Shown here: positions 17,426 through 26,426 of the stretch, one piece after another | Layout: each line of letters opens with the position of its first letter | Numbering within the stretch: position 1 is the stretch's first letter | From: CAMCXE01 sp046347475 | GTDB taxonomy: Bacteria; Pseudomonadota; Gammaproteobacteria; Pseudomonadales; Cellvibrionaceae | DNA length: 64,000 nt | Assembly: GCA_046347475.1 (NCBI GenBank) | Contig: JAXMGD010000005.1 | Span: 248,001-312,000 of the forward strand | Direction of reading: 5' to 3' | The notes under the pieces: model-generated | Told to the model about the DNA's origin: nothing | The model's database searches: none | What the model saw: the letters and a program-made list of their open reading frames with translations, nothing else | Translations under genes and position numbers: made by a program

Positions 17426-17671
17426 TTATTGAGTCGCTTTGGCTGCTAAAGCACCAGCTAGAGTTATATTTGTCAGAGCCACATCTGTCTCTCCCTGTTT
17501 ATACTGGATTCTATTCCCATTTTTATAGCTAGTACCCTGGGGCAGGTGGTTAGGAGCAATTTGCGATTGCTCAGCCTGAACAGCAGTCAAAACTTCGGCG
17601 AGGAAATTTCCCGCCAGACCTTGCAATCGAGTTTCGGCTACCCCACTTAATAGCCTTTTGCCGACGTTCAT
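17426..17671 (-). CDS. Possible small hypothetical protein, antisense to the lon leader
   Basis: 81-codon frame on the minus strand, ending ALTNITLAGALAAKATQ. It resembles no family known to me, and its ATG has AAGG only two bases away, a poor ribosome-binding arrangement. Its start overlaps the sigma-32 promoter of lon. It is listed because nothing else fills the gap between the thiolase terminator and lon, but it may be non-coding. Confidence 0.2.
   Translation of the reverse strand: MNVGKRLLSGVAETRLQGLAGNFLAEVLTAVQAEQSQIAPNHLPQGTSYKNGNRIQYKQGETDVALTNITLAGALAAKATQ
17620..17648 (+). promoter_or_regulatory. Heat-shock (sigma-32) promoter of lon
   Basis: CTTGCAA (17620-17626), 14-base spacer, CCCCACTT (17641-17648). 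Against the sigma-32 consensus CTTGAAA-N14-CCCCATnT each box differs at one position. The expected start point is about 35 bases before ATG 17689. A weaker second candidate lies upstream: CTTTAAA (17389-17395), 17 bases, CCCCAT (17413-17418). Confidence 0.7.
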
Positions 17672-17688
17672 CCTTCTGAGGGTTTCAA

Positions 17689-20109
17689 ATGGATACGCAT
17701 GATTACGATTCCACCAGTGTCACCTCAATTCCATTGTTGCCGCTTAGAGATGTGGTGGTGTACCCCCACATGGTTATCCCATTGTTTGTGGGCAGGCAAA
17801 AATCCATAGCAGCCCTTGAGCGGGCTATGACCGATGACAAACAAGTGTTGTTGGTTGCACAGAAACATCCTTCCGTGGACGAGCCTCGCTTTGATGACCT
17901 TTATAACGTGGGTACGGTTGCACAGATATTACAGCTGTTGAAATTACCCGACGGCACCGTAAAGGTGTTAGTCGAAGGCCGCAGCCGAGCGCAAATTGAA
18001 TCCGTTGATGAATCCGAGCGTTGTTTTCTCGCCCATTGCACGACTATTCCGGCCGATAAGGTGTACACCCGCGAAGAAGAGACCATGGCGCGCGGCTTGT
18101 TAAAACGCTTCGAGCATTACGTTAACTTCAGCAAAAAAGTACCGGTTGAGGTGTTGAACTCACTCAATGGTATCGATGAGCCGGGGCGCTTGGTCGATAC
18201 CATTGCCGCTCATATGACCTTAGATCTGGGCCAGAAGCAGCGCGTACTGGAGTTATTTAAAGTAGGCGAGCGTTTAGAGCACCTGATCGGATTGATGGAC
18301 GCTGAGGCCGATCTTTATCAGGTTGAAAAGAAAATTCGCGGCCGTGTTAAAAAACAAATGGAGAAGAGCCAGCGAGAGTACTACCTCAACGAACAGCTCA
18401 AAGCGATACAAAAAGAATTGGGTGAGTTGGGCGAAGAGGCTGGTGAGGGCGATGAATTTGAACGGCGTATTCAAGATGCCAAAATGCCCCAAGCCGCCGA
18501 AGAAAAGACCCGCGCTGAAATCAATAAACTAAAAATGATGTCGCCCATGTCGGCCGAGGCGTCGGTCATACGCTCTTATGTAGATTGGATGCTCAATGTG
18601 CCCTGGAATAAGCGCAGCAAAATTAATATGGATCTTGCCCACGCGGAAAAAGTATTAGAGGAAGACCATTACGGCCTGACCGAGGTGAAAGAGCGCATCT
18701 TGGAATACCTGGCCGTGCAAAAGCGGGTGAAAAAAATCAAAGGCCCCGTCATTTGTTTGGTGGGCCCTCCCGGGGTGGGTAAAACCTCCTTGGGCGAATC
18801 CATCGCCCGCGCAACCAATCGCAAGTTTGTGCGTATGGCGTTGGGCGGCGTGCGGGATGAAGCGGAAATTCGCGGTCACCGTCGCACCTATATAGGTTCA
18901 TTACCCGGCAAATTGCTGCAAAAAATAGCCAAAACCGGCGTAAAAAACCCGCTATTTTTGTTCGATGAAATTGACAAAATGGGCATGGATCACCGCGGGG
19001 ACCCCGCTTCAGCACTGCTAGAAGTGTTAGATCCTGAGCAGAACAACAAATTTAACGACCATTATTTGGAGGTCGATTACGACCTGTCTGATGTGATGTT
19101 TGTCTGCACCTCAAACACTATGAATATCCCCGGCCCGCTGCTTGATCGTATGGAGGTGATTCGCATCCCAGGCTACACGGAAGATGAAAAGCTCAATATC
19201 GCCATGCGTTATTTGCTGCCGAAGCAGCGCAAAAATTGTGGCCTGGCCGATGATGAGTTGATCGTTGAGGAGGCCGCTTTACGCGATATTATTCGTTTTT
19301 ATACCCGCGAAGCGGGGGTGCGCAGCTTGGATCGGGAAATCGCCAAACTTTGCCGCAAGGTGGTGACTGAAAATGTTAAGTCCAAAAACAACGCTGCTCG
19401 AGTGCTCACCTCTGAGCATTTAGAGCACTACCTCGGCGTGAAAAAAACTGATTATGGCCGCGCCGATACGGAAGATCGTATTGGGCAGGTGACCGGATTG
19501 GCCTGGACTCAGGTGGGCGGTGAGCTGTTGACCATTGAAATCGCCTCGGTGCGCGGCAAGGGGCGCTTGGTAAAAACCGGCTCCCTTGGCGATGTCATGC
19601 AAGAATCTATTCAGGCGGCGTTTACAGTGGTGCGCGCGCGCGCGAAGCTGCTGGGGATTGCCCCAGACGCTACTGAAAAACACGATATTCACATTCACGT
19701 CCCCGAAGGCGCCACCCCCAAAGATGGCCCCTCGGCGGGTATTGCTATGTGTACCGCCTTGGTCTCCGCCTTGACGCGTATTCCGGTGCGCGCCGATGTG
19801 GCCATGACCGGTGAGATTACCCTGCGTGGTCAAGTGCTAAAGATTGGCGGCCTCAAAGAGAAATTACTGGCGGCCCATCGAGGTGGAATTAGAACAGTAT
19901 TGATTCCAGGCGACAATGAAGCTGATTTACGGGAAATTCCCGATAACATCAAAGCTGATTTGGTCATCAAACCGGTGCGCCATATCGAAGAGGTACTGGC
20001 TGCAGCCTTAACTCATGCACCGGCTGCATTTAGTGATGATGAATTCGCCGCGCTGGAGAGTAAGGCGTTTGATTTACCCAAAGATTCGCCCGGCATAAGT
20101 ACCCACTAA
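17689..20109 (+). CDS. lon: ATP-dependent protease Lon
   Basis: 806 residues in family order: N-terminal substrate domain (LPLLPLRDVVVYPHMVIPLFVGR), coiled coil around residues 200-260, AAA+ module with Walker A GPPGVGKT and Walker B LFLFDEIDK, and the serine-lysine peptidase domain with Ser682 (KDGPSAGIA) and Lys725 (GGLKEKLLAA). It degrades misfolded and regulatory proteins. A sigma-32 promoter lies just upstream. The order lon-hupB-ppiD is the usual one; clpP and clpX, often directly upstream of lon, are replaced here by the thiolase gene. Confidence 0.97.
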   Translation: MDTHDYDSTSVTSIPLLPLRDVVVYPHMVIPLFVGRQKSIAALERAMTDDKQVLLVAQKHPSVDEPRFDDLYNVGTVAQILQLLKLPDGTVKVLVEGRSRAQIESVDESERCFLAHCTTIPADKVYTREEETMARGLLKRFEHYVNFSKKVPVEVLNSLNGIDEPGRLVDTIAAHMTLDLGQKQRVLELFKVGERLEHLIGLMDAEADLYQVEKKIRGRVKKQMEKSQREYYLNEQLKAIQKELGELGEEAGEGDEFERRIQDAKMPQAAEEKTRAEINKLKMMSPMSAEASVIRSYVDWMLNVPWNKRSKINMDLAHAEKVLEEDHYGLTEVKERILEYLAVQKRVKKIKGPVICLVGPPGVGKTSLGESIARATNRKFVRMALGGVRDEAEIRGHRRTYIGSLPGKLLQKIAKTGVKNPLFLFDEIDKMGMDHRGDPASALLEVLDPEQNNKFNDHYLEVDYDLSDVMFVCTSNTMNIPGPLLDRMEVIRIPGYTEDEKLNIAMRYLLPKQRKNCGLADDELIVEEAALRDIIRFYTREAGVRSLDREIAKLCRKVVTENVKSKNNAARVLTSEHLEHYLGVKKTDYGRADTEDRIGQVTGLAWTQVGGELLTIEIASVRGKGRLVKTGSLGDVMQESIQAAFTVVRARAKLLGIAPDATEKHDIHIHVPEGATPKDGPSAGIAMCTALVSALTRIPVRADVAMTGEITLRGQVLKIGGLKEKLLAAHRGGIRTVLIPGDNEADLREIPDNIKADLVIKPVRHIEEVLAAALTHAPAAFSDDEFAALESKAFDLPKDSPGISTH

Positions 20110-20152
20110 CCGGCTAAATGAGGCGCCGTTTCGGATTTCCTTGAGAGTTTTC

Positions 20153-20181
20153 TTGACCGGTCTGGCGCCTGTTGGTATAAA
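20153..20181 (+). promoter_or_regulatory. Sigma-70 promoter of hupB
   Basis: -35 TTGACC (20153-20158), 17-base spacer, -10 TATAAA (20176-20181), between lon and hupB. It is close to consensus, so strong independent transcription of hupB is expected. Confidence 0.75.
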
Positions 20182-20296
20182 TCGCAACCTCCTTGGATCT
20201 AACTAAGGCTCGGGGTTGTTGTACATATTCATTGTTGAGTTGTAAGACTGAAGAATTTTTAACCATTACGTACCTAATAATAAGAGGGGTTGTTAC

Positions 20297-20569
20297 GTGA
20301 ATAAGTCCGAATTAATCGATGCCATTGCTGCTTCTGCAGATATTTCTAAGGCCGCTGCAAGCCGTGCATTGGACGCAGTGACTGAGTCCATCATGGGCGC
20401 ATTAAAAAAGGGTGATCAAGTTGCTTTAGTGGGCTTTGGAACCTTTGCTGTGAAAGAGCGTGCTGCACGTACGGGCCGCAATCCTCAAACTGGAGCACCT
20501 ATCGATATAGCCGCTGCAAAGATCCCTTCCTTTAAACCAGGCAAGGCGTTAAAAGACGCAGTTAACTAA
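20297..20569 (+). CDS. hupB: DNA-binding protein HU-beta
   Basis: 90 residues, the HU length. Features are the N-terminal MNKSELIDAIAASADISKAAASRALDA, GTFAVKERAARTGRNPQTG with the beta-arm RNPQTG, and IPSFKPGKALKDAVN at the end. The start is GTG 20297 with AGAGGGG upstream. HU bends and compacts DNA. It is monocistronic by position, with its own promoter and terminator. Confidence 0.97.
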   Translation: MNKSELIDAIAASADISKAAASRALDAVTESIMGALKKGDQVALVGFGTFAVKERAARTGRNPQTGAPIDIAAAKIPSFKPGKALKDAVN

Positions 20570-20602
20570 TTCATTGGCCGTCGCAAGGCGGTGGTGGATG
20601 TC

Positions 20603-20628
20603 AAAAGGGCGCATTGATGCGCCTTTTT
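20603..20628 (+). terminator. hupB terminator
   Basis: AAAAGGGCGCA TTGA TGCGCC TTTTT hairpin, 11 pairs with one G-T, between hupB and ppiD. Confidence 0.9.
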
Positions 20629-20669
20629 ATTGTCGGTAAGTCGAAAATGCTCTGTTGGAATTTCTCTCT

Positions 20670-22532
20670 ATGATCCAAGACCTTCGTGAAAATTTGAAAG
20701 GCACTGTTGCAGTAGTAGTTGGTGCAGTGGTTCTGTTAGCCATGATAGTAACGGGACAACAGGTGTCCAAGACTTCATTTACTGACACTGTGGCGAGTGT
20801 AAATGGTGATGATATCTCGCTGAAGGATCTTCGCCGCGCTATGACACAGGAGAAAATCCGCCTAAAAAACCAGTTCGGTTTGCCCGATGATGCCGAACAA
20901 CTCAAAGATGAAAATCTAAAGCAACCGGCGCTCACTAGCCTTATGCGTCAACGGGCTGTCATTCAGGCTGCTCAACGCTCGGGTATGGGTGTGTCAGAAG
21001 TGGTCATAAAGGATCAAATTAAGCAGGCATTTACCCAGGACAAAAAATTCAATACTCAGGGGTTTAATGCTTATCTAGCTAACTTTGGTTTCACTCAAGC
21101 TAGCTTGGTGCAGCAAGAGTCTGAAAGCTACATTGTGCGTCAGCTGCTTAGCGGGCTTAGCGAGACGGCGTTCATTACTCAGCAAGACTTGGATTTACTG
21201 GCAGGCATCGTAGGCCAAAAGCGCACCTTTAGTGCTATTACCATTCCGAAAGAAAAGGCTGCGAAGGTAAACCCCAGCGAAGAGGAAATTGCTCAGTACT
21301 ATCAGGATAACCAAAGCAGCTTCAGCGAACCGGAGAAGGTATCGCTGCAGTACCTGGAGGCTTCTGTCGCCGAGCTGGCTAAGAGCCAAACGGTTAGTGA
21401 AGAAGACGTGAAAGCGGCTTTTGATAAAGAGTTGGCTGAGTTCAAAACAGAACCCCAGCTGAGCATTGCGCATATTCTCATCGACACGACCAAAAACAGC
21501 GCTGATGGCGAAGCAAAAATCGCCCAGGTGCAAGCCAAAATCAAAGCCGGTGAAGCCTTTGATGCCTTGGCTAAAACCTACTCGGATGACTTGGGTTCTA
21601 AAGAGCTTGGCGGTGATTTGGGTGTTATGACTGGTGACAGTTTTCCCGCTGAATTTAAAACTGCCGTGGCAGCATTAAATGAAGGGCAAGTGTCAGGCCC
21701 ACTAAAATCCAGTGCCGGAACTCATTTTGTGAAGCTGGTAAAGAAAACTACGCCAGTGCCACCGACACTTGAAGGCCGTCGTGCGGCTATTACGTTGCAG
21801 CTCGCTACTGATAAAGCGGCAGAGAAATTCACCGATCAAATCAAAGCCCTAGAGGAAGCCACTTTTGGTAAAAGTGATTTATCCGGTGCGGCCTCCGCTC
21901 TGGGATTAAAAGTTCAGGAGACGGAGTTGTTCTCCAAGTCGGGCGCTGCAGGCATCACGGCTGAGCCCTTGGTGCTGGAAGCGGCTTTTGCAAAAGATGT
22001 TCTGGAGCAGGGCCAAATAAGCAAGGTGTTAGAGCTGCCCCAAGAGCGCGCTGTGGTGATCCGCTTAAAAGAGCATAAGCCCAGCCATGTTAAACCTCTC
22101 GCTGAAGTACGCAGTTCGGTTGTTGAAACTCTGGTGCAACAAAAAACCGCGGCTCAATTACAGGCCCTGGCCAAAACGCTTAGCGACAAGCTGCGGGCTG
22201 GTGCTAAGGCCGAAGAGGCCGCTAAAGAACTCGGTTACACCTTTGCTCAATTTGAGAAACAGGACCGCTTTAAGTCTACGGCTGATCGAGAGATTCTGCA
22301 GTTTGCCTTCGGTATGGTGCGCCCAGCTGCGCAGCCCCAGGTGGAGAATTTCGCTATCCGTAGTGGTGGTCAGGTCGTCATTAGCCTCACCGCAGCTACA
22401 AATGGTGCGGTGGCTGATCTTGAGGCTCAGCAGTTGGCTGGCATTAAATCCCAAGTGGTGCAACAGAATAGTACTGATGACATTGCCGCCTATGAAGGTG
22501 CCCATTTTTCTGCTGCTAAAGTGAAAATGTAG
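20670..22532 (+). CDS. ppiD: Periplasmic chaperone / peptidyl-prolyl isomerase PpiD
   Basis: About 620 residues from ATG 20670. The N-terminal cytoplasmic stub MIQDLRENLKG and membrane anchor (VAVVVGAVVLLAMIVTG) are followed by a SurA-type N domain. A parvulin domain (LSIAHILIDTTKNSADGEA ... LGGDLGVMTGDSFPAEFKTAVAAL ... SSAGTHFVKLVKK, roughly residues 265-365) and a long helical C-terminal region complete it. PpiD acts near the Sec translocon on newly exported proteins. It follows hupB as in most gammaproteobacteria. Confidence 0.93.
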   Translation: MIQDLRENLKGTVAVVVGAVVLLAMIVTGQQVSKTSFTDTVASVNGDDISLKDLRRAMTQEKIRLKNQFGLPDDAEQLKDENLKQPALTSLMRQRAVIQAAQRSGMGVSEVVIKDQIKQAFTQDKKFNTQGFNAYLANFGFTQASLVQQESESYIVRQLLSGLSETAFITQQDLDLLAGIVGQKRTFSAITIPKEKAAKVNPSEEEIAQYYQDNQSSFSEPEKVSLQYLEASVAELAKSQTVSEEDVKAAFDKELAEFKTEPQLSIAHILIDTTKNSADGEAKIAQVQAKIKAGEAFDALAKTYSDDLGSKELGGDLGVMTGDSFPAEFKTAVAALNEGQVSGPLKSSAGTHFVKLVKKTTPVPPTLEGRRAAITLQLATDKAAEKFTDQIKALEEATFGKSDLSGAASALGLKVQETELFSKSGAAGITAEPLVLEAAFAKDVLEQGQISKVLELPQERAVVIRLKEHKPSHVKPLAEVRSSVVETLVQQKTAAQLQALAKTLSDKLRAGAKAEEAAKELGYTFAQFEKQDRFKSTADREILQFAFGMVRPAAQPQVENFAIRSGGQVVISLTAATNGAVADLEAQQLAGIKSQVVQQNSTDDIAAYEGAHFSAAKVKM

Positions 22533-22552
22533 GCAAGTTCAGTTGTTCACTG

Positions 22553-22589
22553 AAAAGCCCAACTCACTACACCTGGGTTGGGCTTTTTT
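22553..22589 (+). terminator. ppiD terminator
   Basis: AAAAGCCCAAC, 13-base loop, GTTGGGCTTTTTT. The 11-bp stem ends in a T run just before the pyrF ribosome-binding site. Confidence 0.9.
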
Positions 22590-22613
22590 ATTGTTATTCC
22601 CGGAGATTTCTTT

Positions 22614-23318
22614 ATGCCCAAAGCCTCGCCTCTGATTGTTGCGCTTGATTATGCCGATGCAGACCAAGCCTATGCGTTGGCTGCGCGGCTGGACCCGCAG
22701 TACTGCCGATTGAAGGTGGGTAAAGAGCTGTTTACGGTTGGTGGCCCCCAGGTGCTGGAGCGTTTGCAGAACAAAGGCTTTGAATGTTTTCTCGATCTTA
22801 AATTTCACGACATTCCCGCCACGGTTGCCAAAGCCGTATCCGCGGCTGCCCGCTTAGGGGTTTGGATGGTGAATGTACACGCCAGCGGCGGCGTGCCCAT
22901 GATGCAAGAAGCCAAAGCCGCATTGGAGCCGTTTTCAGCTCCACCGCTACTCATTGCCGTCACCGTATTAACCAGCATGTCTCAAGAAGTGTTCAGTCAA
23001 ACGGGTTTTCCTGGCTCAATCGCGGATCGCGTAACCTTTTTAGCCCGGCTTGCCGCACAGGCAGGCTTGGACGGGGTGGTGTGCTCGGCCCAGGAGGCCA
23101 GCGCCATTAAGGGTCAGTCTGGCCGCCCACTGTTAGCTGTAACGCCCGGTATCCGTCCCTTAGGCGCCGACAACCAAGATCAGTCGCGGGTGTTGACACC
23201 TACAGCCGCGCTACAAGCGGGTAGCGATTTCTTGGTGGTTGGCAGGCCTATTACCCAGGCTGAAGATCCGGCCGAGGCCTGTTATGCGCTCTACCAATCC
23301 ATTCAATCAACACCCTAA
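22614..23318 (+). CDS. pyrF: Orotidine 5'-phosphate decarboxylase
   Basis: 234 residues from ATG 22614 (GGAG upstream). It converts OMP to UMP, the last step of de novo pyrimidine synthesis. Motifs: PLIVALDYAD, the catalytic DLKFHDIPATV with Lys-x-x-Asp, VVCSAQEA, LAVTPGIRP and the phosphate-binding DFLVVGRPIT. It is 22 bases before cmk, so two pyrimidine-nucleotide genes are adjacent. Confidence 0.96.
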   Translation: MPKASPLIVALDYADADQAYALAARLDPQYCRLKVGKELFTVGGPQVLERLQNKGFECFLDLKFHDIPATVAKAVSAAARLGVWMVNVHASGGVPMMQEAKAALEPFSAPPLLIAVTVLTSMSQEVFSQTGFPGSIADRVTFLARLAAQAGLDGVVCSAQEASAIKGQSGRPLLAVTPGIRPLGADNQDQSRVLTPTAALQAGSDFLVVGRPITQAEDPAEACYALYQSIQSTP

Positions 23319-23340
23319 ACGATGATCTAAAAGGCTTCTT

Positions 23341-24009
23341 ATGATCCCGGTAATTACAATTGACGGCCCCAGTGGCGCCGGTAAGGGAACCCTGAGCCGA
23401 TTAGTGGCTGAGCGCCTGGGATTTAGTATTTTGGATAGTGGCGCGCTGTACCGTTTAACGGCCCTCGCGGCGATGGATCAGGGGGTTGATTTTATTGACT
23501 CGGCGGCGCTTGCCATGCTTGCGCGTCACTTGGATATTGAATTTTGCCTCCAGGCTGGACGGGTGATGATTCTTTTGGCAGGCAAGGATGTCACCGATAC
23601 AATTCGCGCAGAGGCGGTAGGAATGGGGGCCTCGAAGGCTGCTGCGGTGCCTGCTGTGCGCGACGCCTTATTGCAACGTCAGCGTGATTTTCGTCAGCTG
23701 CCCGGCCTAATTGCTGACGGCCGAGACATGGGAACGGTGGTCTTCCCTGACGCCCCCCTCAAAATCTTCTTAACCGCCAGTGCTGCTATCAGAGCGCAGC
23801 GTCGCTTTGACCAGTTGCAGCTGCAAGGCCAGCAAGCGGATCTTGCGCAAATTACCGCTGATATAGAAAAGCGTGATACCCAGGATGCCCAGCGGGCCGT
23901 CGCTCCCTTGCGCCCAGCCGCTGATGCCAAGCACCTGGATAGCACTGCCATGTCCATTGATGAGGTGCTGGCCAAAATTCTGCAGCATTGGCACGAGGTA
24001 AGGCCCTAA
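23341..24009 (+). CDS. cmk: Cytidylate kinase
   Basis: 222 residues. P-loop near the N-terminus (ITIDGPSGAGKGTLSRLVAE), the CMP-binding block LDSGALYRLTALAA, and DGRDMGTVVFPDAPLKIFLTASA. It phosphorylates CMP and dCMP. Its stop overlaps the start of lapA (TAATG). In related genomes cmk precedes rpsA; here lapA lies between them. Confidence 0.95.
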   Translation: MIPVITIDGPSGAGKGTLSRLVAERLGFSILDSGALYRLTALAAMDQGVDFIDSAALAMLARHLDIEFCLQAGRVMILLAGKDVTDTIRAEAVGMGASKAAAVPAVRDALLQRQRDFRQLPGLIADGRDMGTVVFPDAPLKIFLTASAAIRAQRRFDQLQLQGQQADLAQITADIEKRDTQDAQRAVAPLRPAADAKHLDSTAMSIDEVLAKILQHWHEVRP

Positions 24010-24293
24010 TGGTGCGCGTTTTGGTTTGGTTTAAGCGGCTGTTTGTATTGGTATGGCTGCTGATACTGGTGTTTGTCAGTGCAGCAATTACGGCAGATAA
24101 CCCACAACCCATGACCCTACATTTGTTCGGCAAAGCCTATCAAGCCAGTGCGGGTTTTATTTTTATGGTTTCCCTGGGGGTTGGAGCGCTGCTGGGGATA
24201 GTTCTTTTATTGCCTAAACTATGGATTTTGCAGCGCAAGGTGCGAAAGCTTGTGACGCATCTTCAACAGCAGCAGCAAACCCCGGCGGGTTAA
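24009..24293 (+). CDS. lapA: LapA/YciS-type small inner-membrane protein
   Basis: 94 residues from ATG 24009, overlapping the cmk stop by one base. Two membrane helices (LFVLVWLLILVFVSAAITADN and FIFMVSLGVGALLGIVLLLPKLW) are followed by a basic, Gln-rich helix. This is the layout of LapA, which in E. coli acts with LapB in controlling lipopolysaccharide synthesis. lapB is not present in this window. Confidence 0.78.
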   Translation: MVRVLVWFKRLFVLVWLLILVFVSAAITADNPQPMTLHLFGKAYQASAGFIFMVSLGVGALLGIVLLLPKLWILQRKVRKLVTHLQQQQQTPAG

Positions 24294-24333
24294 CTATTCC
24301 TCCTGGCACGGTTGCCAATGGTTCTTAAGCCAA

Positions 24334-24458
24334 ACTATTTGCCTTGATTGGCAAATAGTCGTTGATATCCCCCTTATAGTTTGATAGTTTCCCCGCGCCT
24401 TTTTTGCCTGAGCAAAAGAGCTTTAGGAGCGTGCGCCAACCAGTTACCGGCGGCGCTC
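24334..24458 (+). promoter_or_regulatory. Structured leader between lapA and rpsA
   Basis: Two stems in the 250-base gap: a perfect 10-bp inverted repeat ACTATTTGCC TTGATT GGCAAATAGT (24334-24359) and GAGCGTGCGCC / GGCGGCGCTC (24427-24437, 24449-24458), about 10 pairs with a bulge. In E. coli the rpsA leader folds into hairpins that S1 binds to repress its own translation; an equivalent role is inferred here. TTGATA and TATAGT hexamers nearby are poorly spaced as a promoter. Confidence 0.45.
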
Positions 24459-24543
24459 TTGTGTCATTAACCGGCCCGCTGACTGGTAAAGCGGCAGGCA
24501 GATGTTCGCATCCGCCATAAGCTAAATAAACATAGGTATTGTA

Positions 24544-26223
24544 ATGAGCGAGAGTTTTGCAGAGTTATTTGAAGAGAGCCTAAAAACGGTTGATATGATC
24601 CCTGGCAGCATCGTGACCGGTGTTGTTATTGATATCGACAGCGATTGGGTAACTGTACACGCAGGCCTTAAATCCGAAGGCGTTATCCCTGCGGAGCAAT
24701 TCTATGATGAGAACGGCAAGTTAACCCTGAGCATCGGTGACGAAGTCCAAGTGGCTTTGGAAACTGTTGAAGACGGTTTTGGTGAAACTCGACTTTCTCG
24801 TGAAAAAGCCAAGCGCGCAGAATCTTGGAAAGTACTTGAATCCGCCCACGCCGCTGAAGAAGTGGTTAAAGGTATTATCAATGGTAAGGTTAAAGGCGGC
24901 TTCACTGTGGATGTTGCCGGTATACGCGCCTTCTTACCAGGCTCTTTAGTGGATGTTCGTCCTGTCCGTGAGACAACCCATTTAGAGGGCAAAGAGCTTG
25001 AATTCAAAGTGATTAAGCTCGATCAAAAACGCAATAACGTCGTGGTATCTCGCCGCGCAGTGATGGAACAAGCCAACTCTGATGAGCGTGATGAATTACT
25101 GGCTACCCTGCAAGAAGGCATGGCTGTTAAGGGTGTGGTTAAAAACCTTACCGATTACGGCGCCTTCGTTGACCTGGGCGGCGTAGATGGCTTGTTGCAC
25201 ATCACCGACATGGCTTGGAAACGCATCAAGCACCCAAGCGAAATCGTTACTGTTGGCGATGAAATTGAAGTTAAAGTTCTTAAGTTCGACCGTGAGCGCA
25301 ATCGTGTATCTCTGGGCCTCAAACAATTGGGCGACGACCCATGGGCTGCTATCACTCAGCGTTACCCAGAAGGTGCCAAGGTTAAAGCACGTATCACTAA
25401 CCTCACCGACTACGGCTGCTTTGCTGAAATCGAAACCGGCGTTGAAGGTTTGGTGCACGTATCTGAAATGGATTGGACCAACAAAAATATTCACCCCAGC
25501 AAAGTTGTGCAATTAGGCGACGAAGTTGAAGTGATGATTTTGGACATAGATGAAGAGCGCCGTCGTATTTCCTTGGGCATCAAACAATGCCAAGAAAATC
25601 CCTGGGATGCTTTCTCTAAGCAATTTGCTAAAGGTGATAAAATCTCCGGCAAAATTAAATCCATTACTGACTTCGGTATTTTCATCGGTCTTGATGGTGG
25701 CATCGACGGTTTGGTTCACCTGTCTGATATTTCTTGGAACGAAACCGGCGAAGAAGCCGTGCGTAAATTCAAGAAAGGCGATGAGCTGGAAACCGTTGTA
25801 TTGGCTATCGATCCAGAGCGTGAGCGTATCTCTTTAGGTATTAAACAACTTGAGCAGGATCCATTTACTGTTTACGTTGGCACCTACGATAAAGGCAGCA
25901 TCGTTAAGGGTACTGTTAAAGAAGTAGACGCTAAGGGTGCAGTAGTTGTATTGGCTGACGACGTTGAAGGTACTTTAAAAGCCTCTGACTTAAGCCGTGA
26001 GAAAGTTGAAGATGCGCGAAATGTGCTCAAAGAAGGTGATGTAGTTGAAGCTAAAATCACCAACGTTGACCGCAAAAACCGCACTATTATTCTTTCTGTT
26101 AAAGCGAAAGACGTTGATGACGAAAAGAGCTCCATTAAAGATCTGAAACAAACTGAGCAAGTAGCACCTGCTACCATCGGTGATCTGATCAAAGCTCAAA
26201 TTGAAAGCCAACAAAACAACTAA
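24544..26223 (+). CDS. rpsA: 30S ribosomal protein S1
   Basis: 559 residues with six S1 RNA-binding domains in tandem. The last four repeat the pattern G-x-V-K-N/x-I-T-D-Y/F-G-x-F-V-D/E ... G-L-V/L-H-x-S (for example KNLTDYGAFVDLGGVDGLLHITDM, residues 200-223 region). It begins MSESFAELFEESLKTVDMIPGSIV, the ribosome-binding N-domain. It delivers mRNA to the 30S subunit. A strong terminator follows directly; the ihfB gene usually found downstream of rpsA is not there. Confidence 0.97.
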   Translation: MSESFAELFEESLKTVDMIPGSIVTGVVIDIDSDWVTVHAGLKSEGVIPAEQFYDENGKLTLSIGDEVQVALETVEDGFGETRLSREKAKRAESWKVLESAHAAEEVVKGIINGKVKGGFTVDVAGIRAFLPGSLVDVRPVRETTHLEGKELEFKVIKLDQKRNNVVVSRRAVMEQANSDERDELLATLQEGMAVKGVVKNLTDYGAFVDLGGVDGLLHITDMAWKRIKHPSEIVTVGDEIEVKVLKFDRERNRVSLGLKQLGDDPWAAITQRYPEGAKVKARITNLTDYGCFAEIETGVEGLVHVSEMDWTNKNIHPSKVVQLGDEVEVMILDIDEERRRISLGIKQCQENPWDAFSKQFAKGDKISGKIKSITDFGIFIGLDGGIDGLVHLSDISWNETGEEAVRKFKKGDELETVVLAIDPERERISLGIKQLEQDPFTVYVGTYDKGSIVKGTVKEVDAKGAVVVLADDVEGTLKASDLSREKVEDARNVLKEGDVVEAKITNVDRKNRTIILSVKAKDVDDEKSSIKDLKQTEQVAPATIGDLIKAQIESQQNN

Positions 26224-26238
26224 TTGTTGTTGAAGTGG

Positions 26239-26264
26239 AAGCGGCCTTAGGGCCGCTTTTTTTT
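26239..26264 (+). terminator. rpsA terminator
   Basis: AGCGGCC / GGCCGCT stem with a short loop, then eight T residues. Confidence 0.92.
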
Positions 26265-26287
26265 GCTCTGAGTTTTTAGCTGTGGCC

Positions 26288-26365
26288 TTAAACCTAAAAA
26301 CCTCAGTTAAACCCTGCTGCGCCTTAGGCGCTCTCGCTAAGGGCTCAGCTGAGGTTTTAGGTTAA
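26288..26365. repeat. Long nested inverted repeat between rpsA and rsmE
   Basis: Outer arms 26288-26306 and 26349-26365 pair over about 17 bp with two extra bases on the left (core AACCTAAAA.CCTCAG). An inner stem CCTTAG / CTAAGG sits at 26322-26340. The roughly 78-base unit lies between two convergent genes. It could be a second, bidirectional terminator, a small RNA or a mobile palindrome. Confidence 0.6.
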
Positions 26366-26426
26366 ATTGAATAGATGTTTGCGCTGTGTTTTATCCGGGC
26401 CAGGTACTGAAATTAGCCGAGTGTAA

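Noticed and set aside
19420..19833. 137-codon minus-strand frame inside lon
   Set aside because: It overlaps the peptidase domain of lon, whose catalytic residues are intact; it is a shadow frame.
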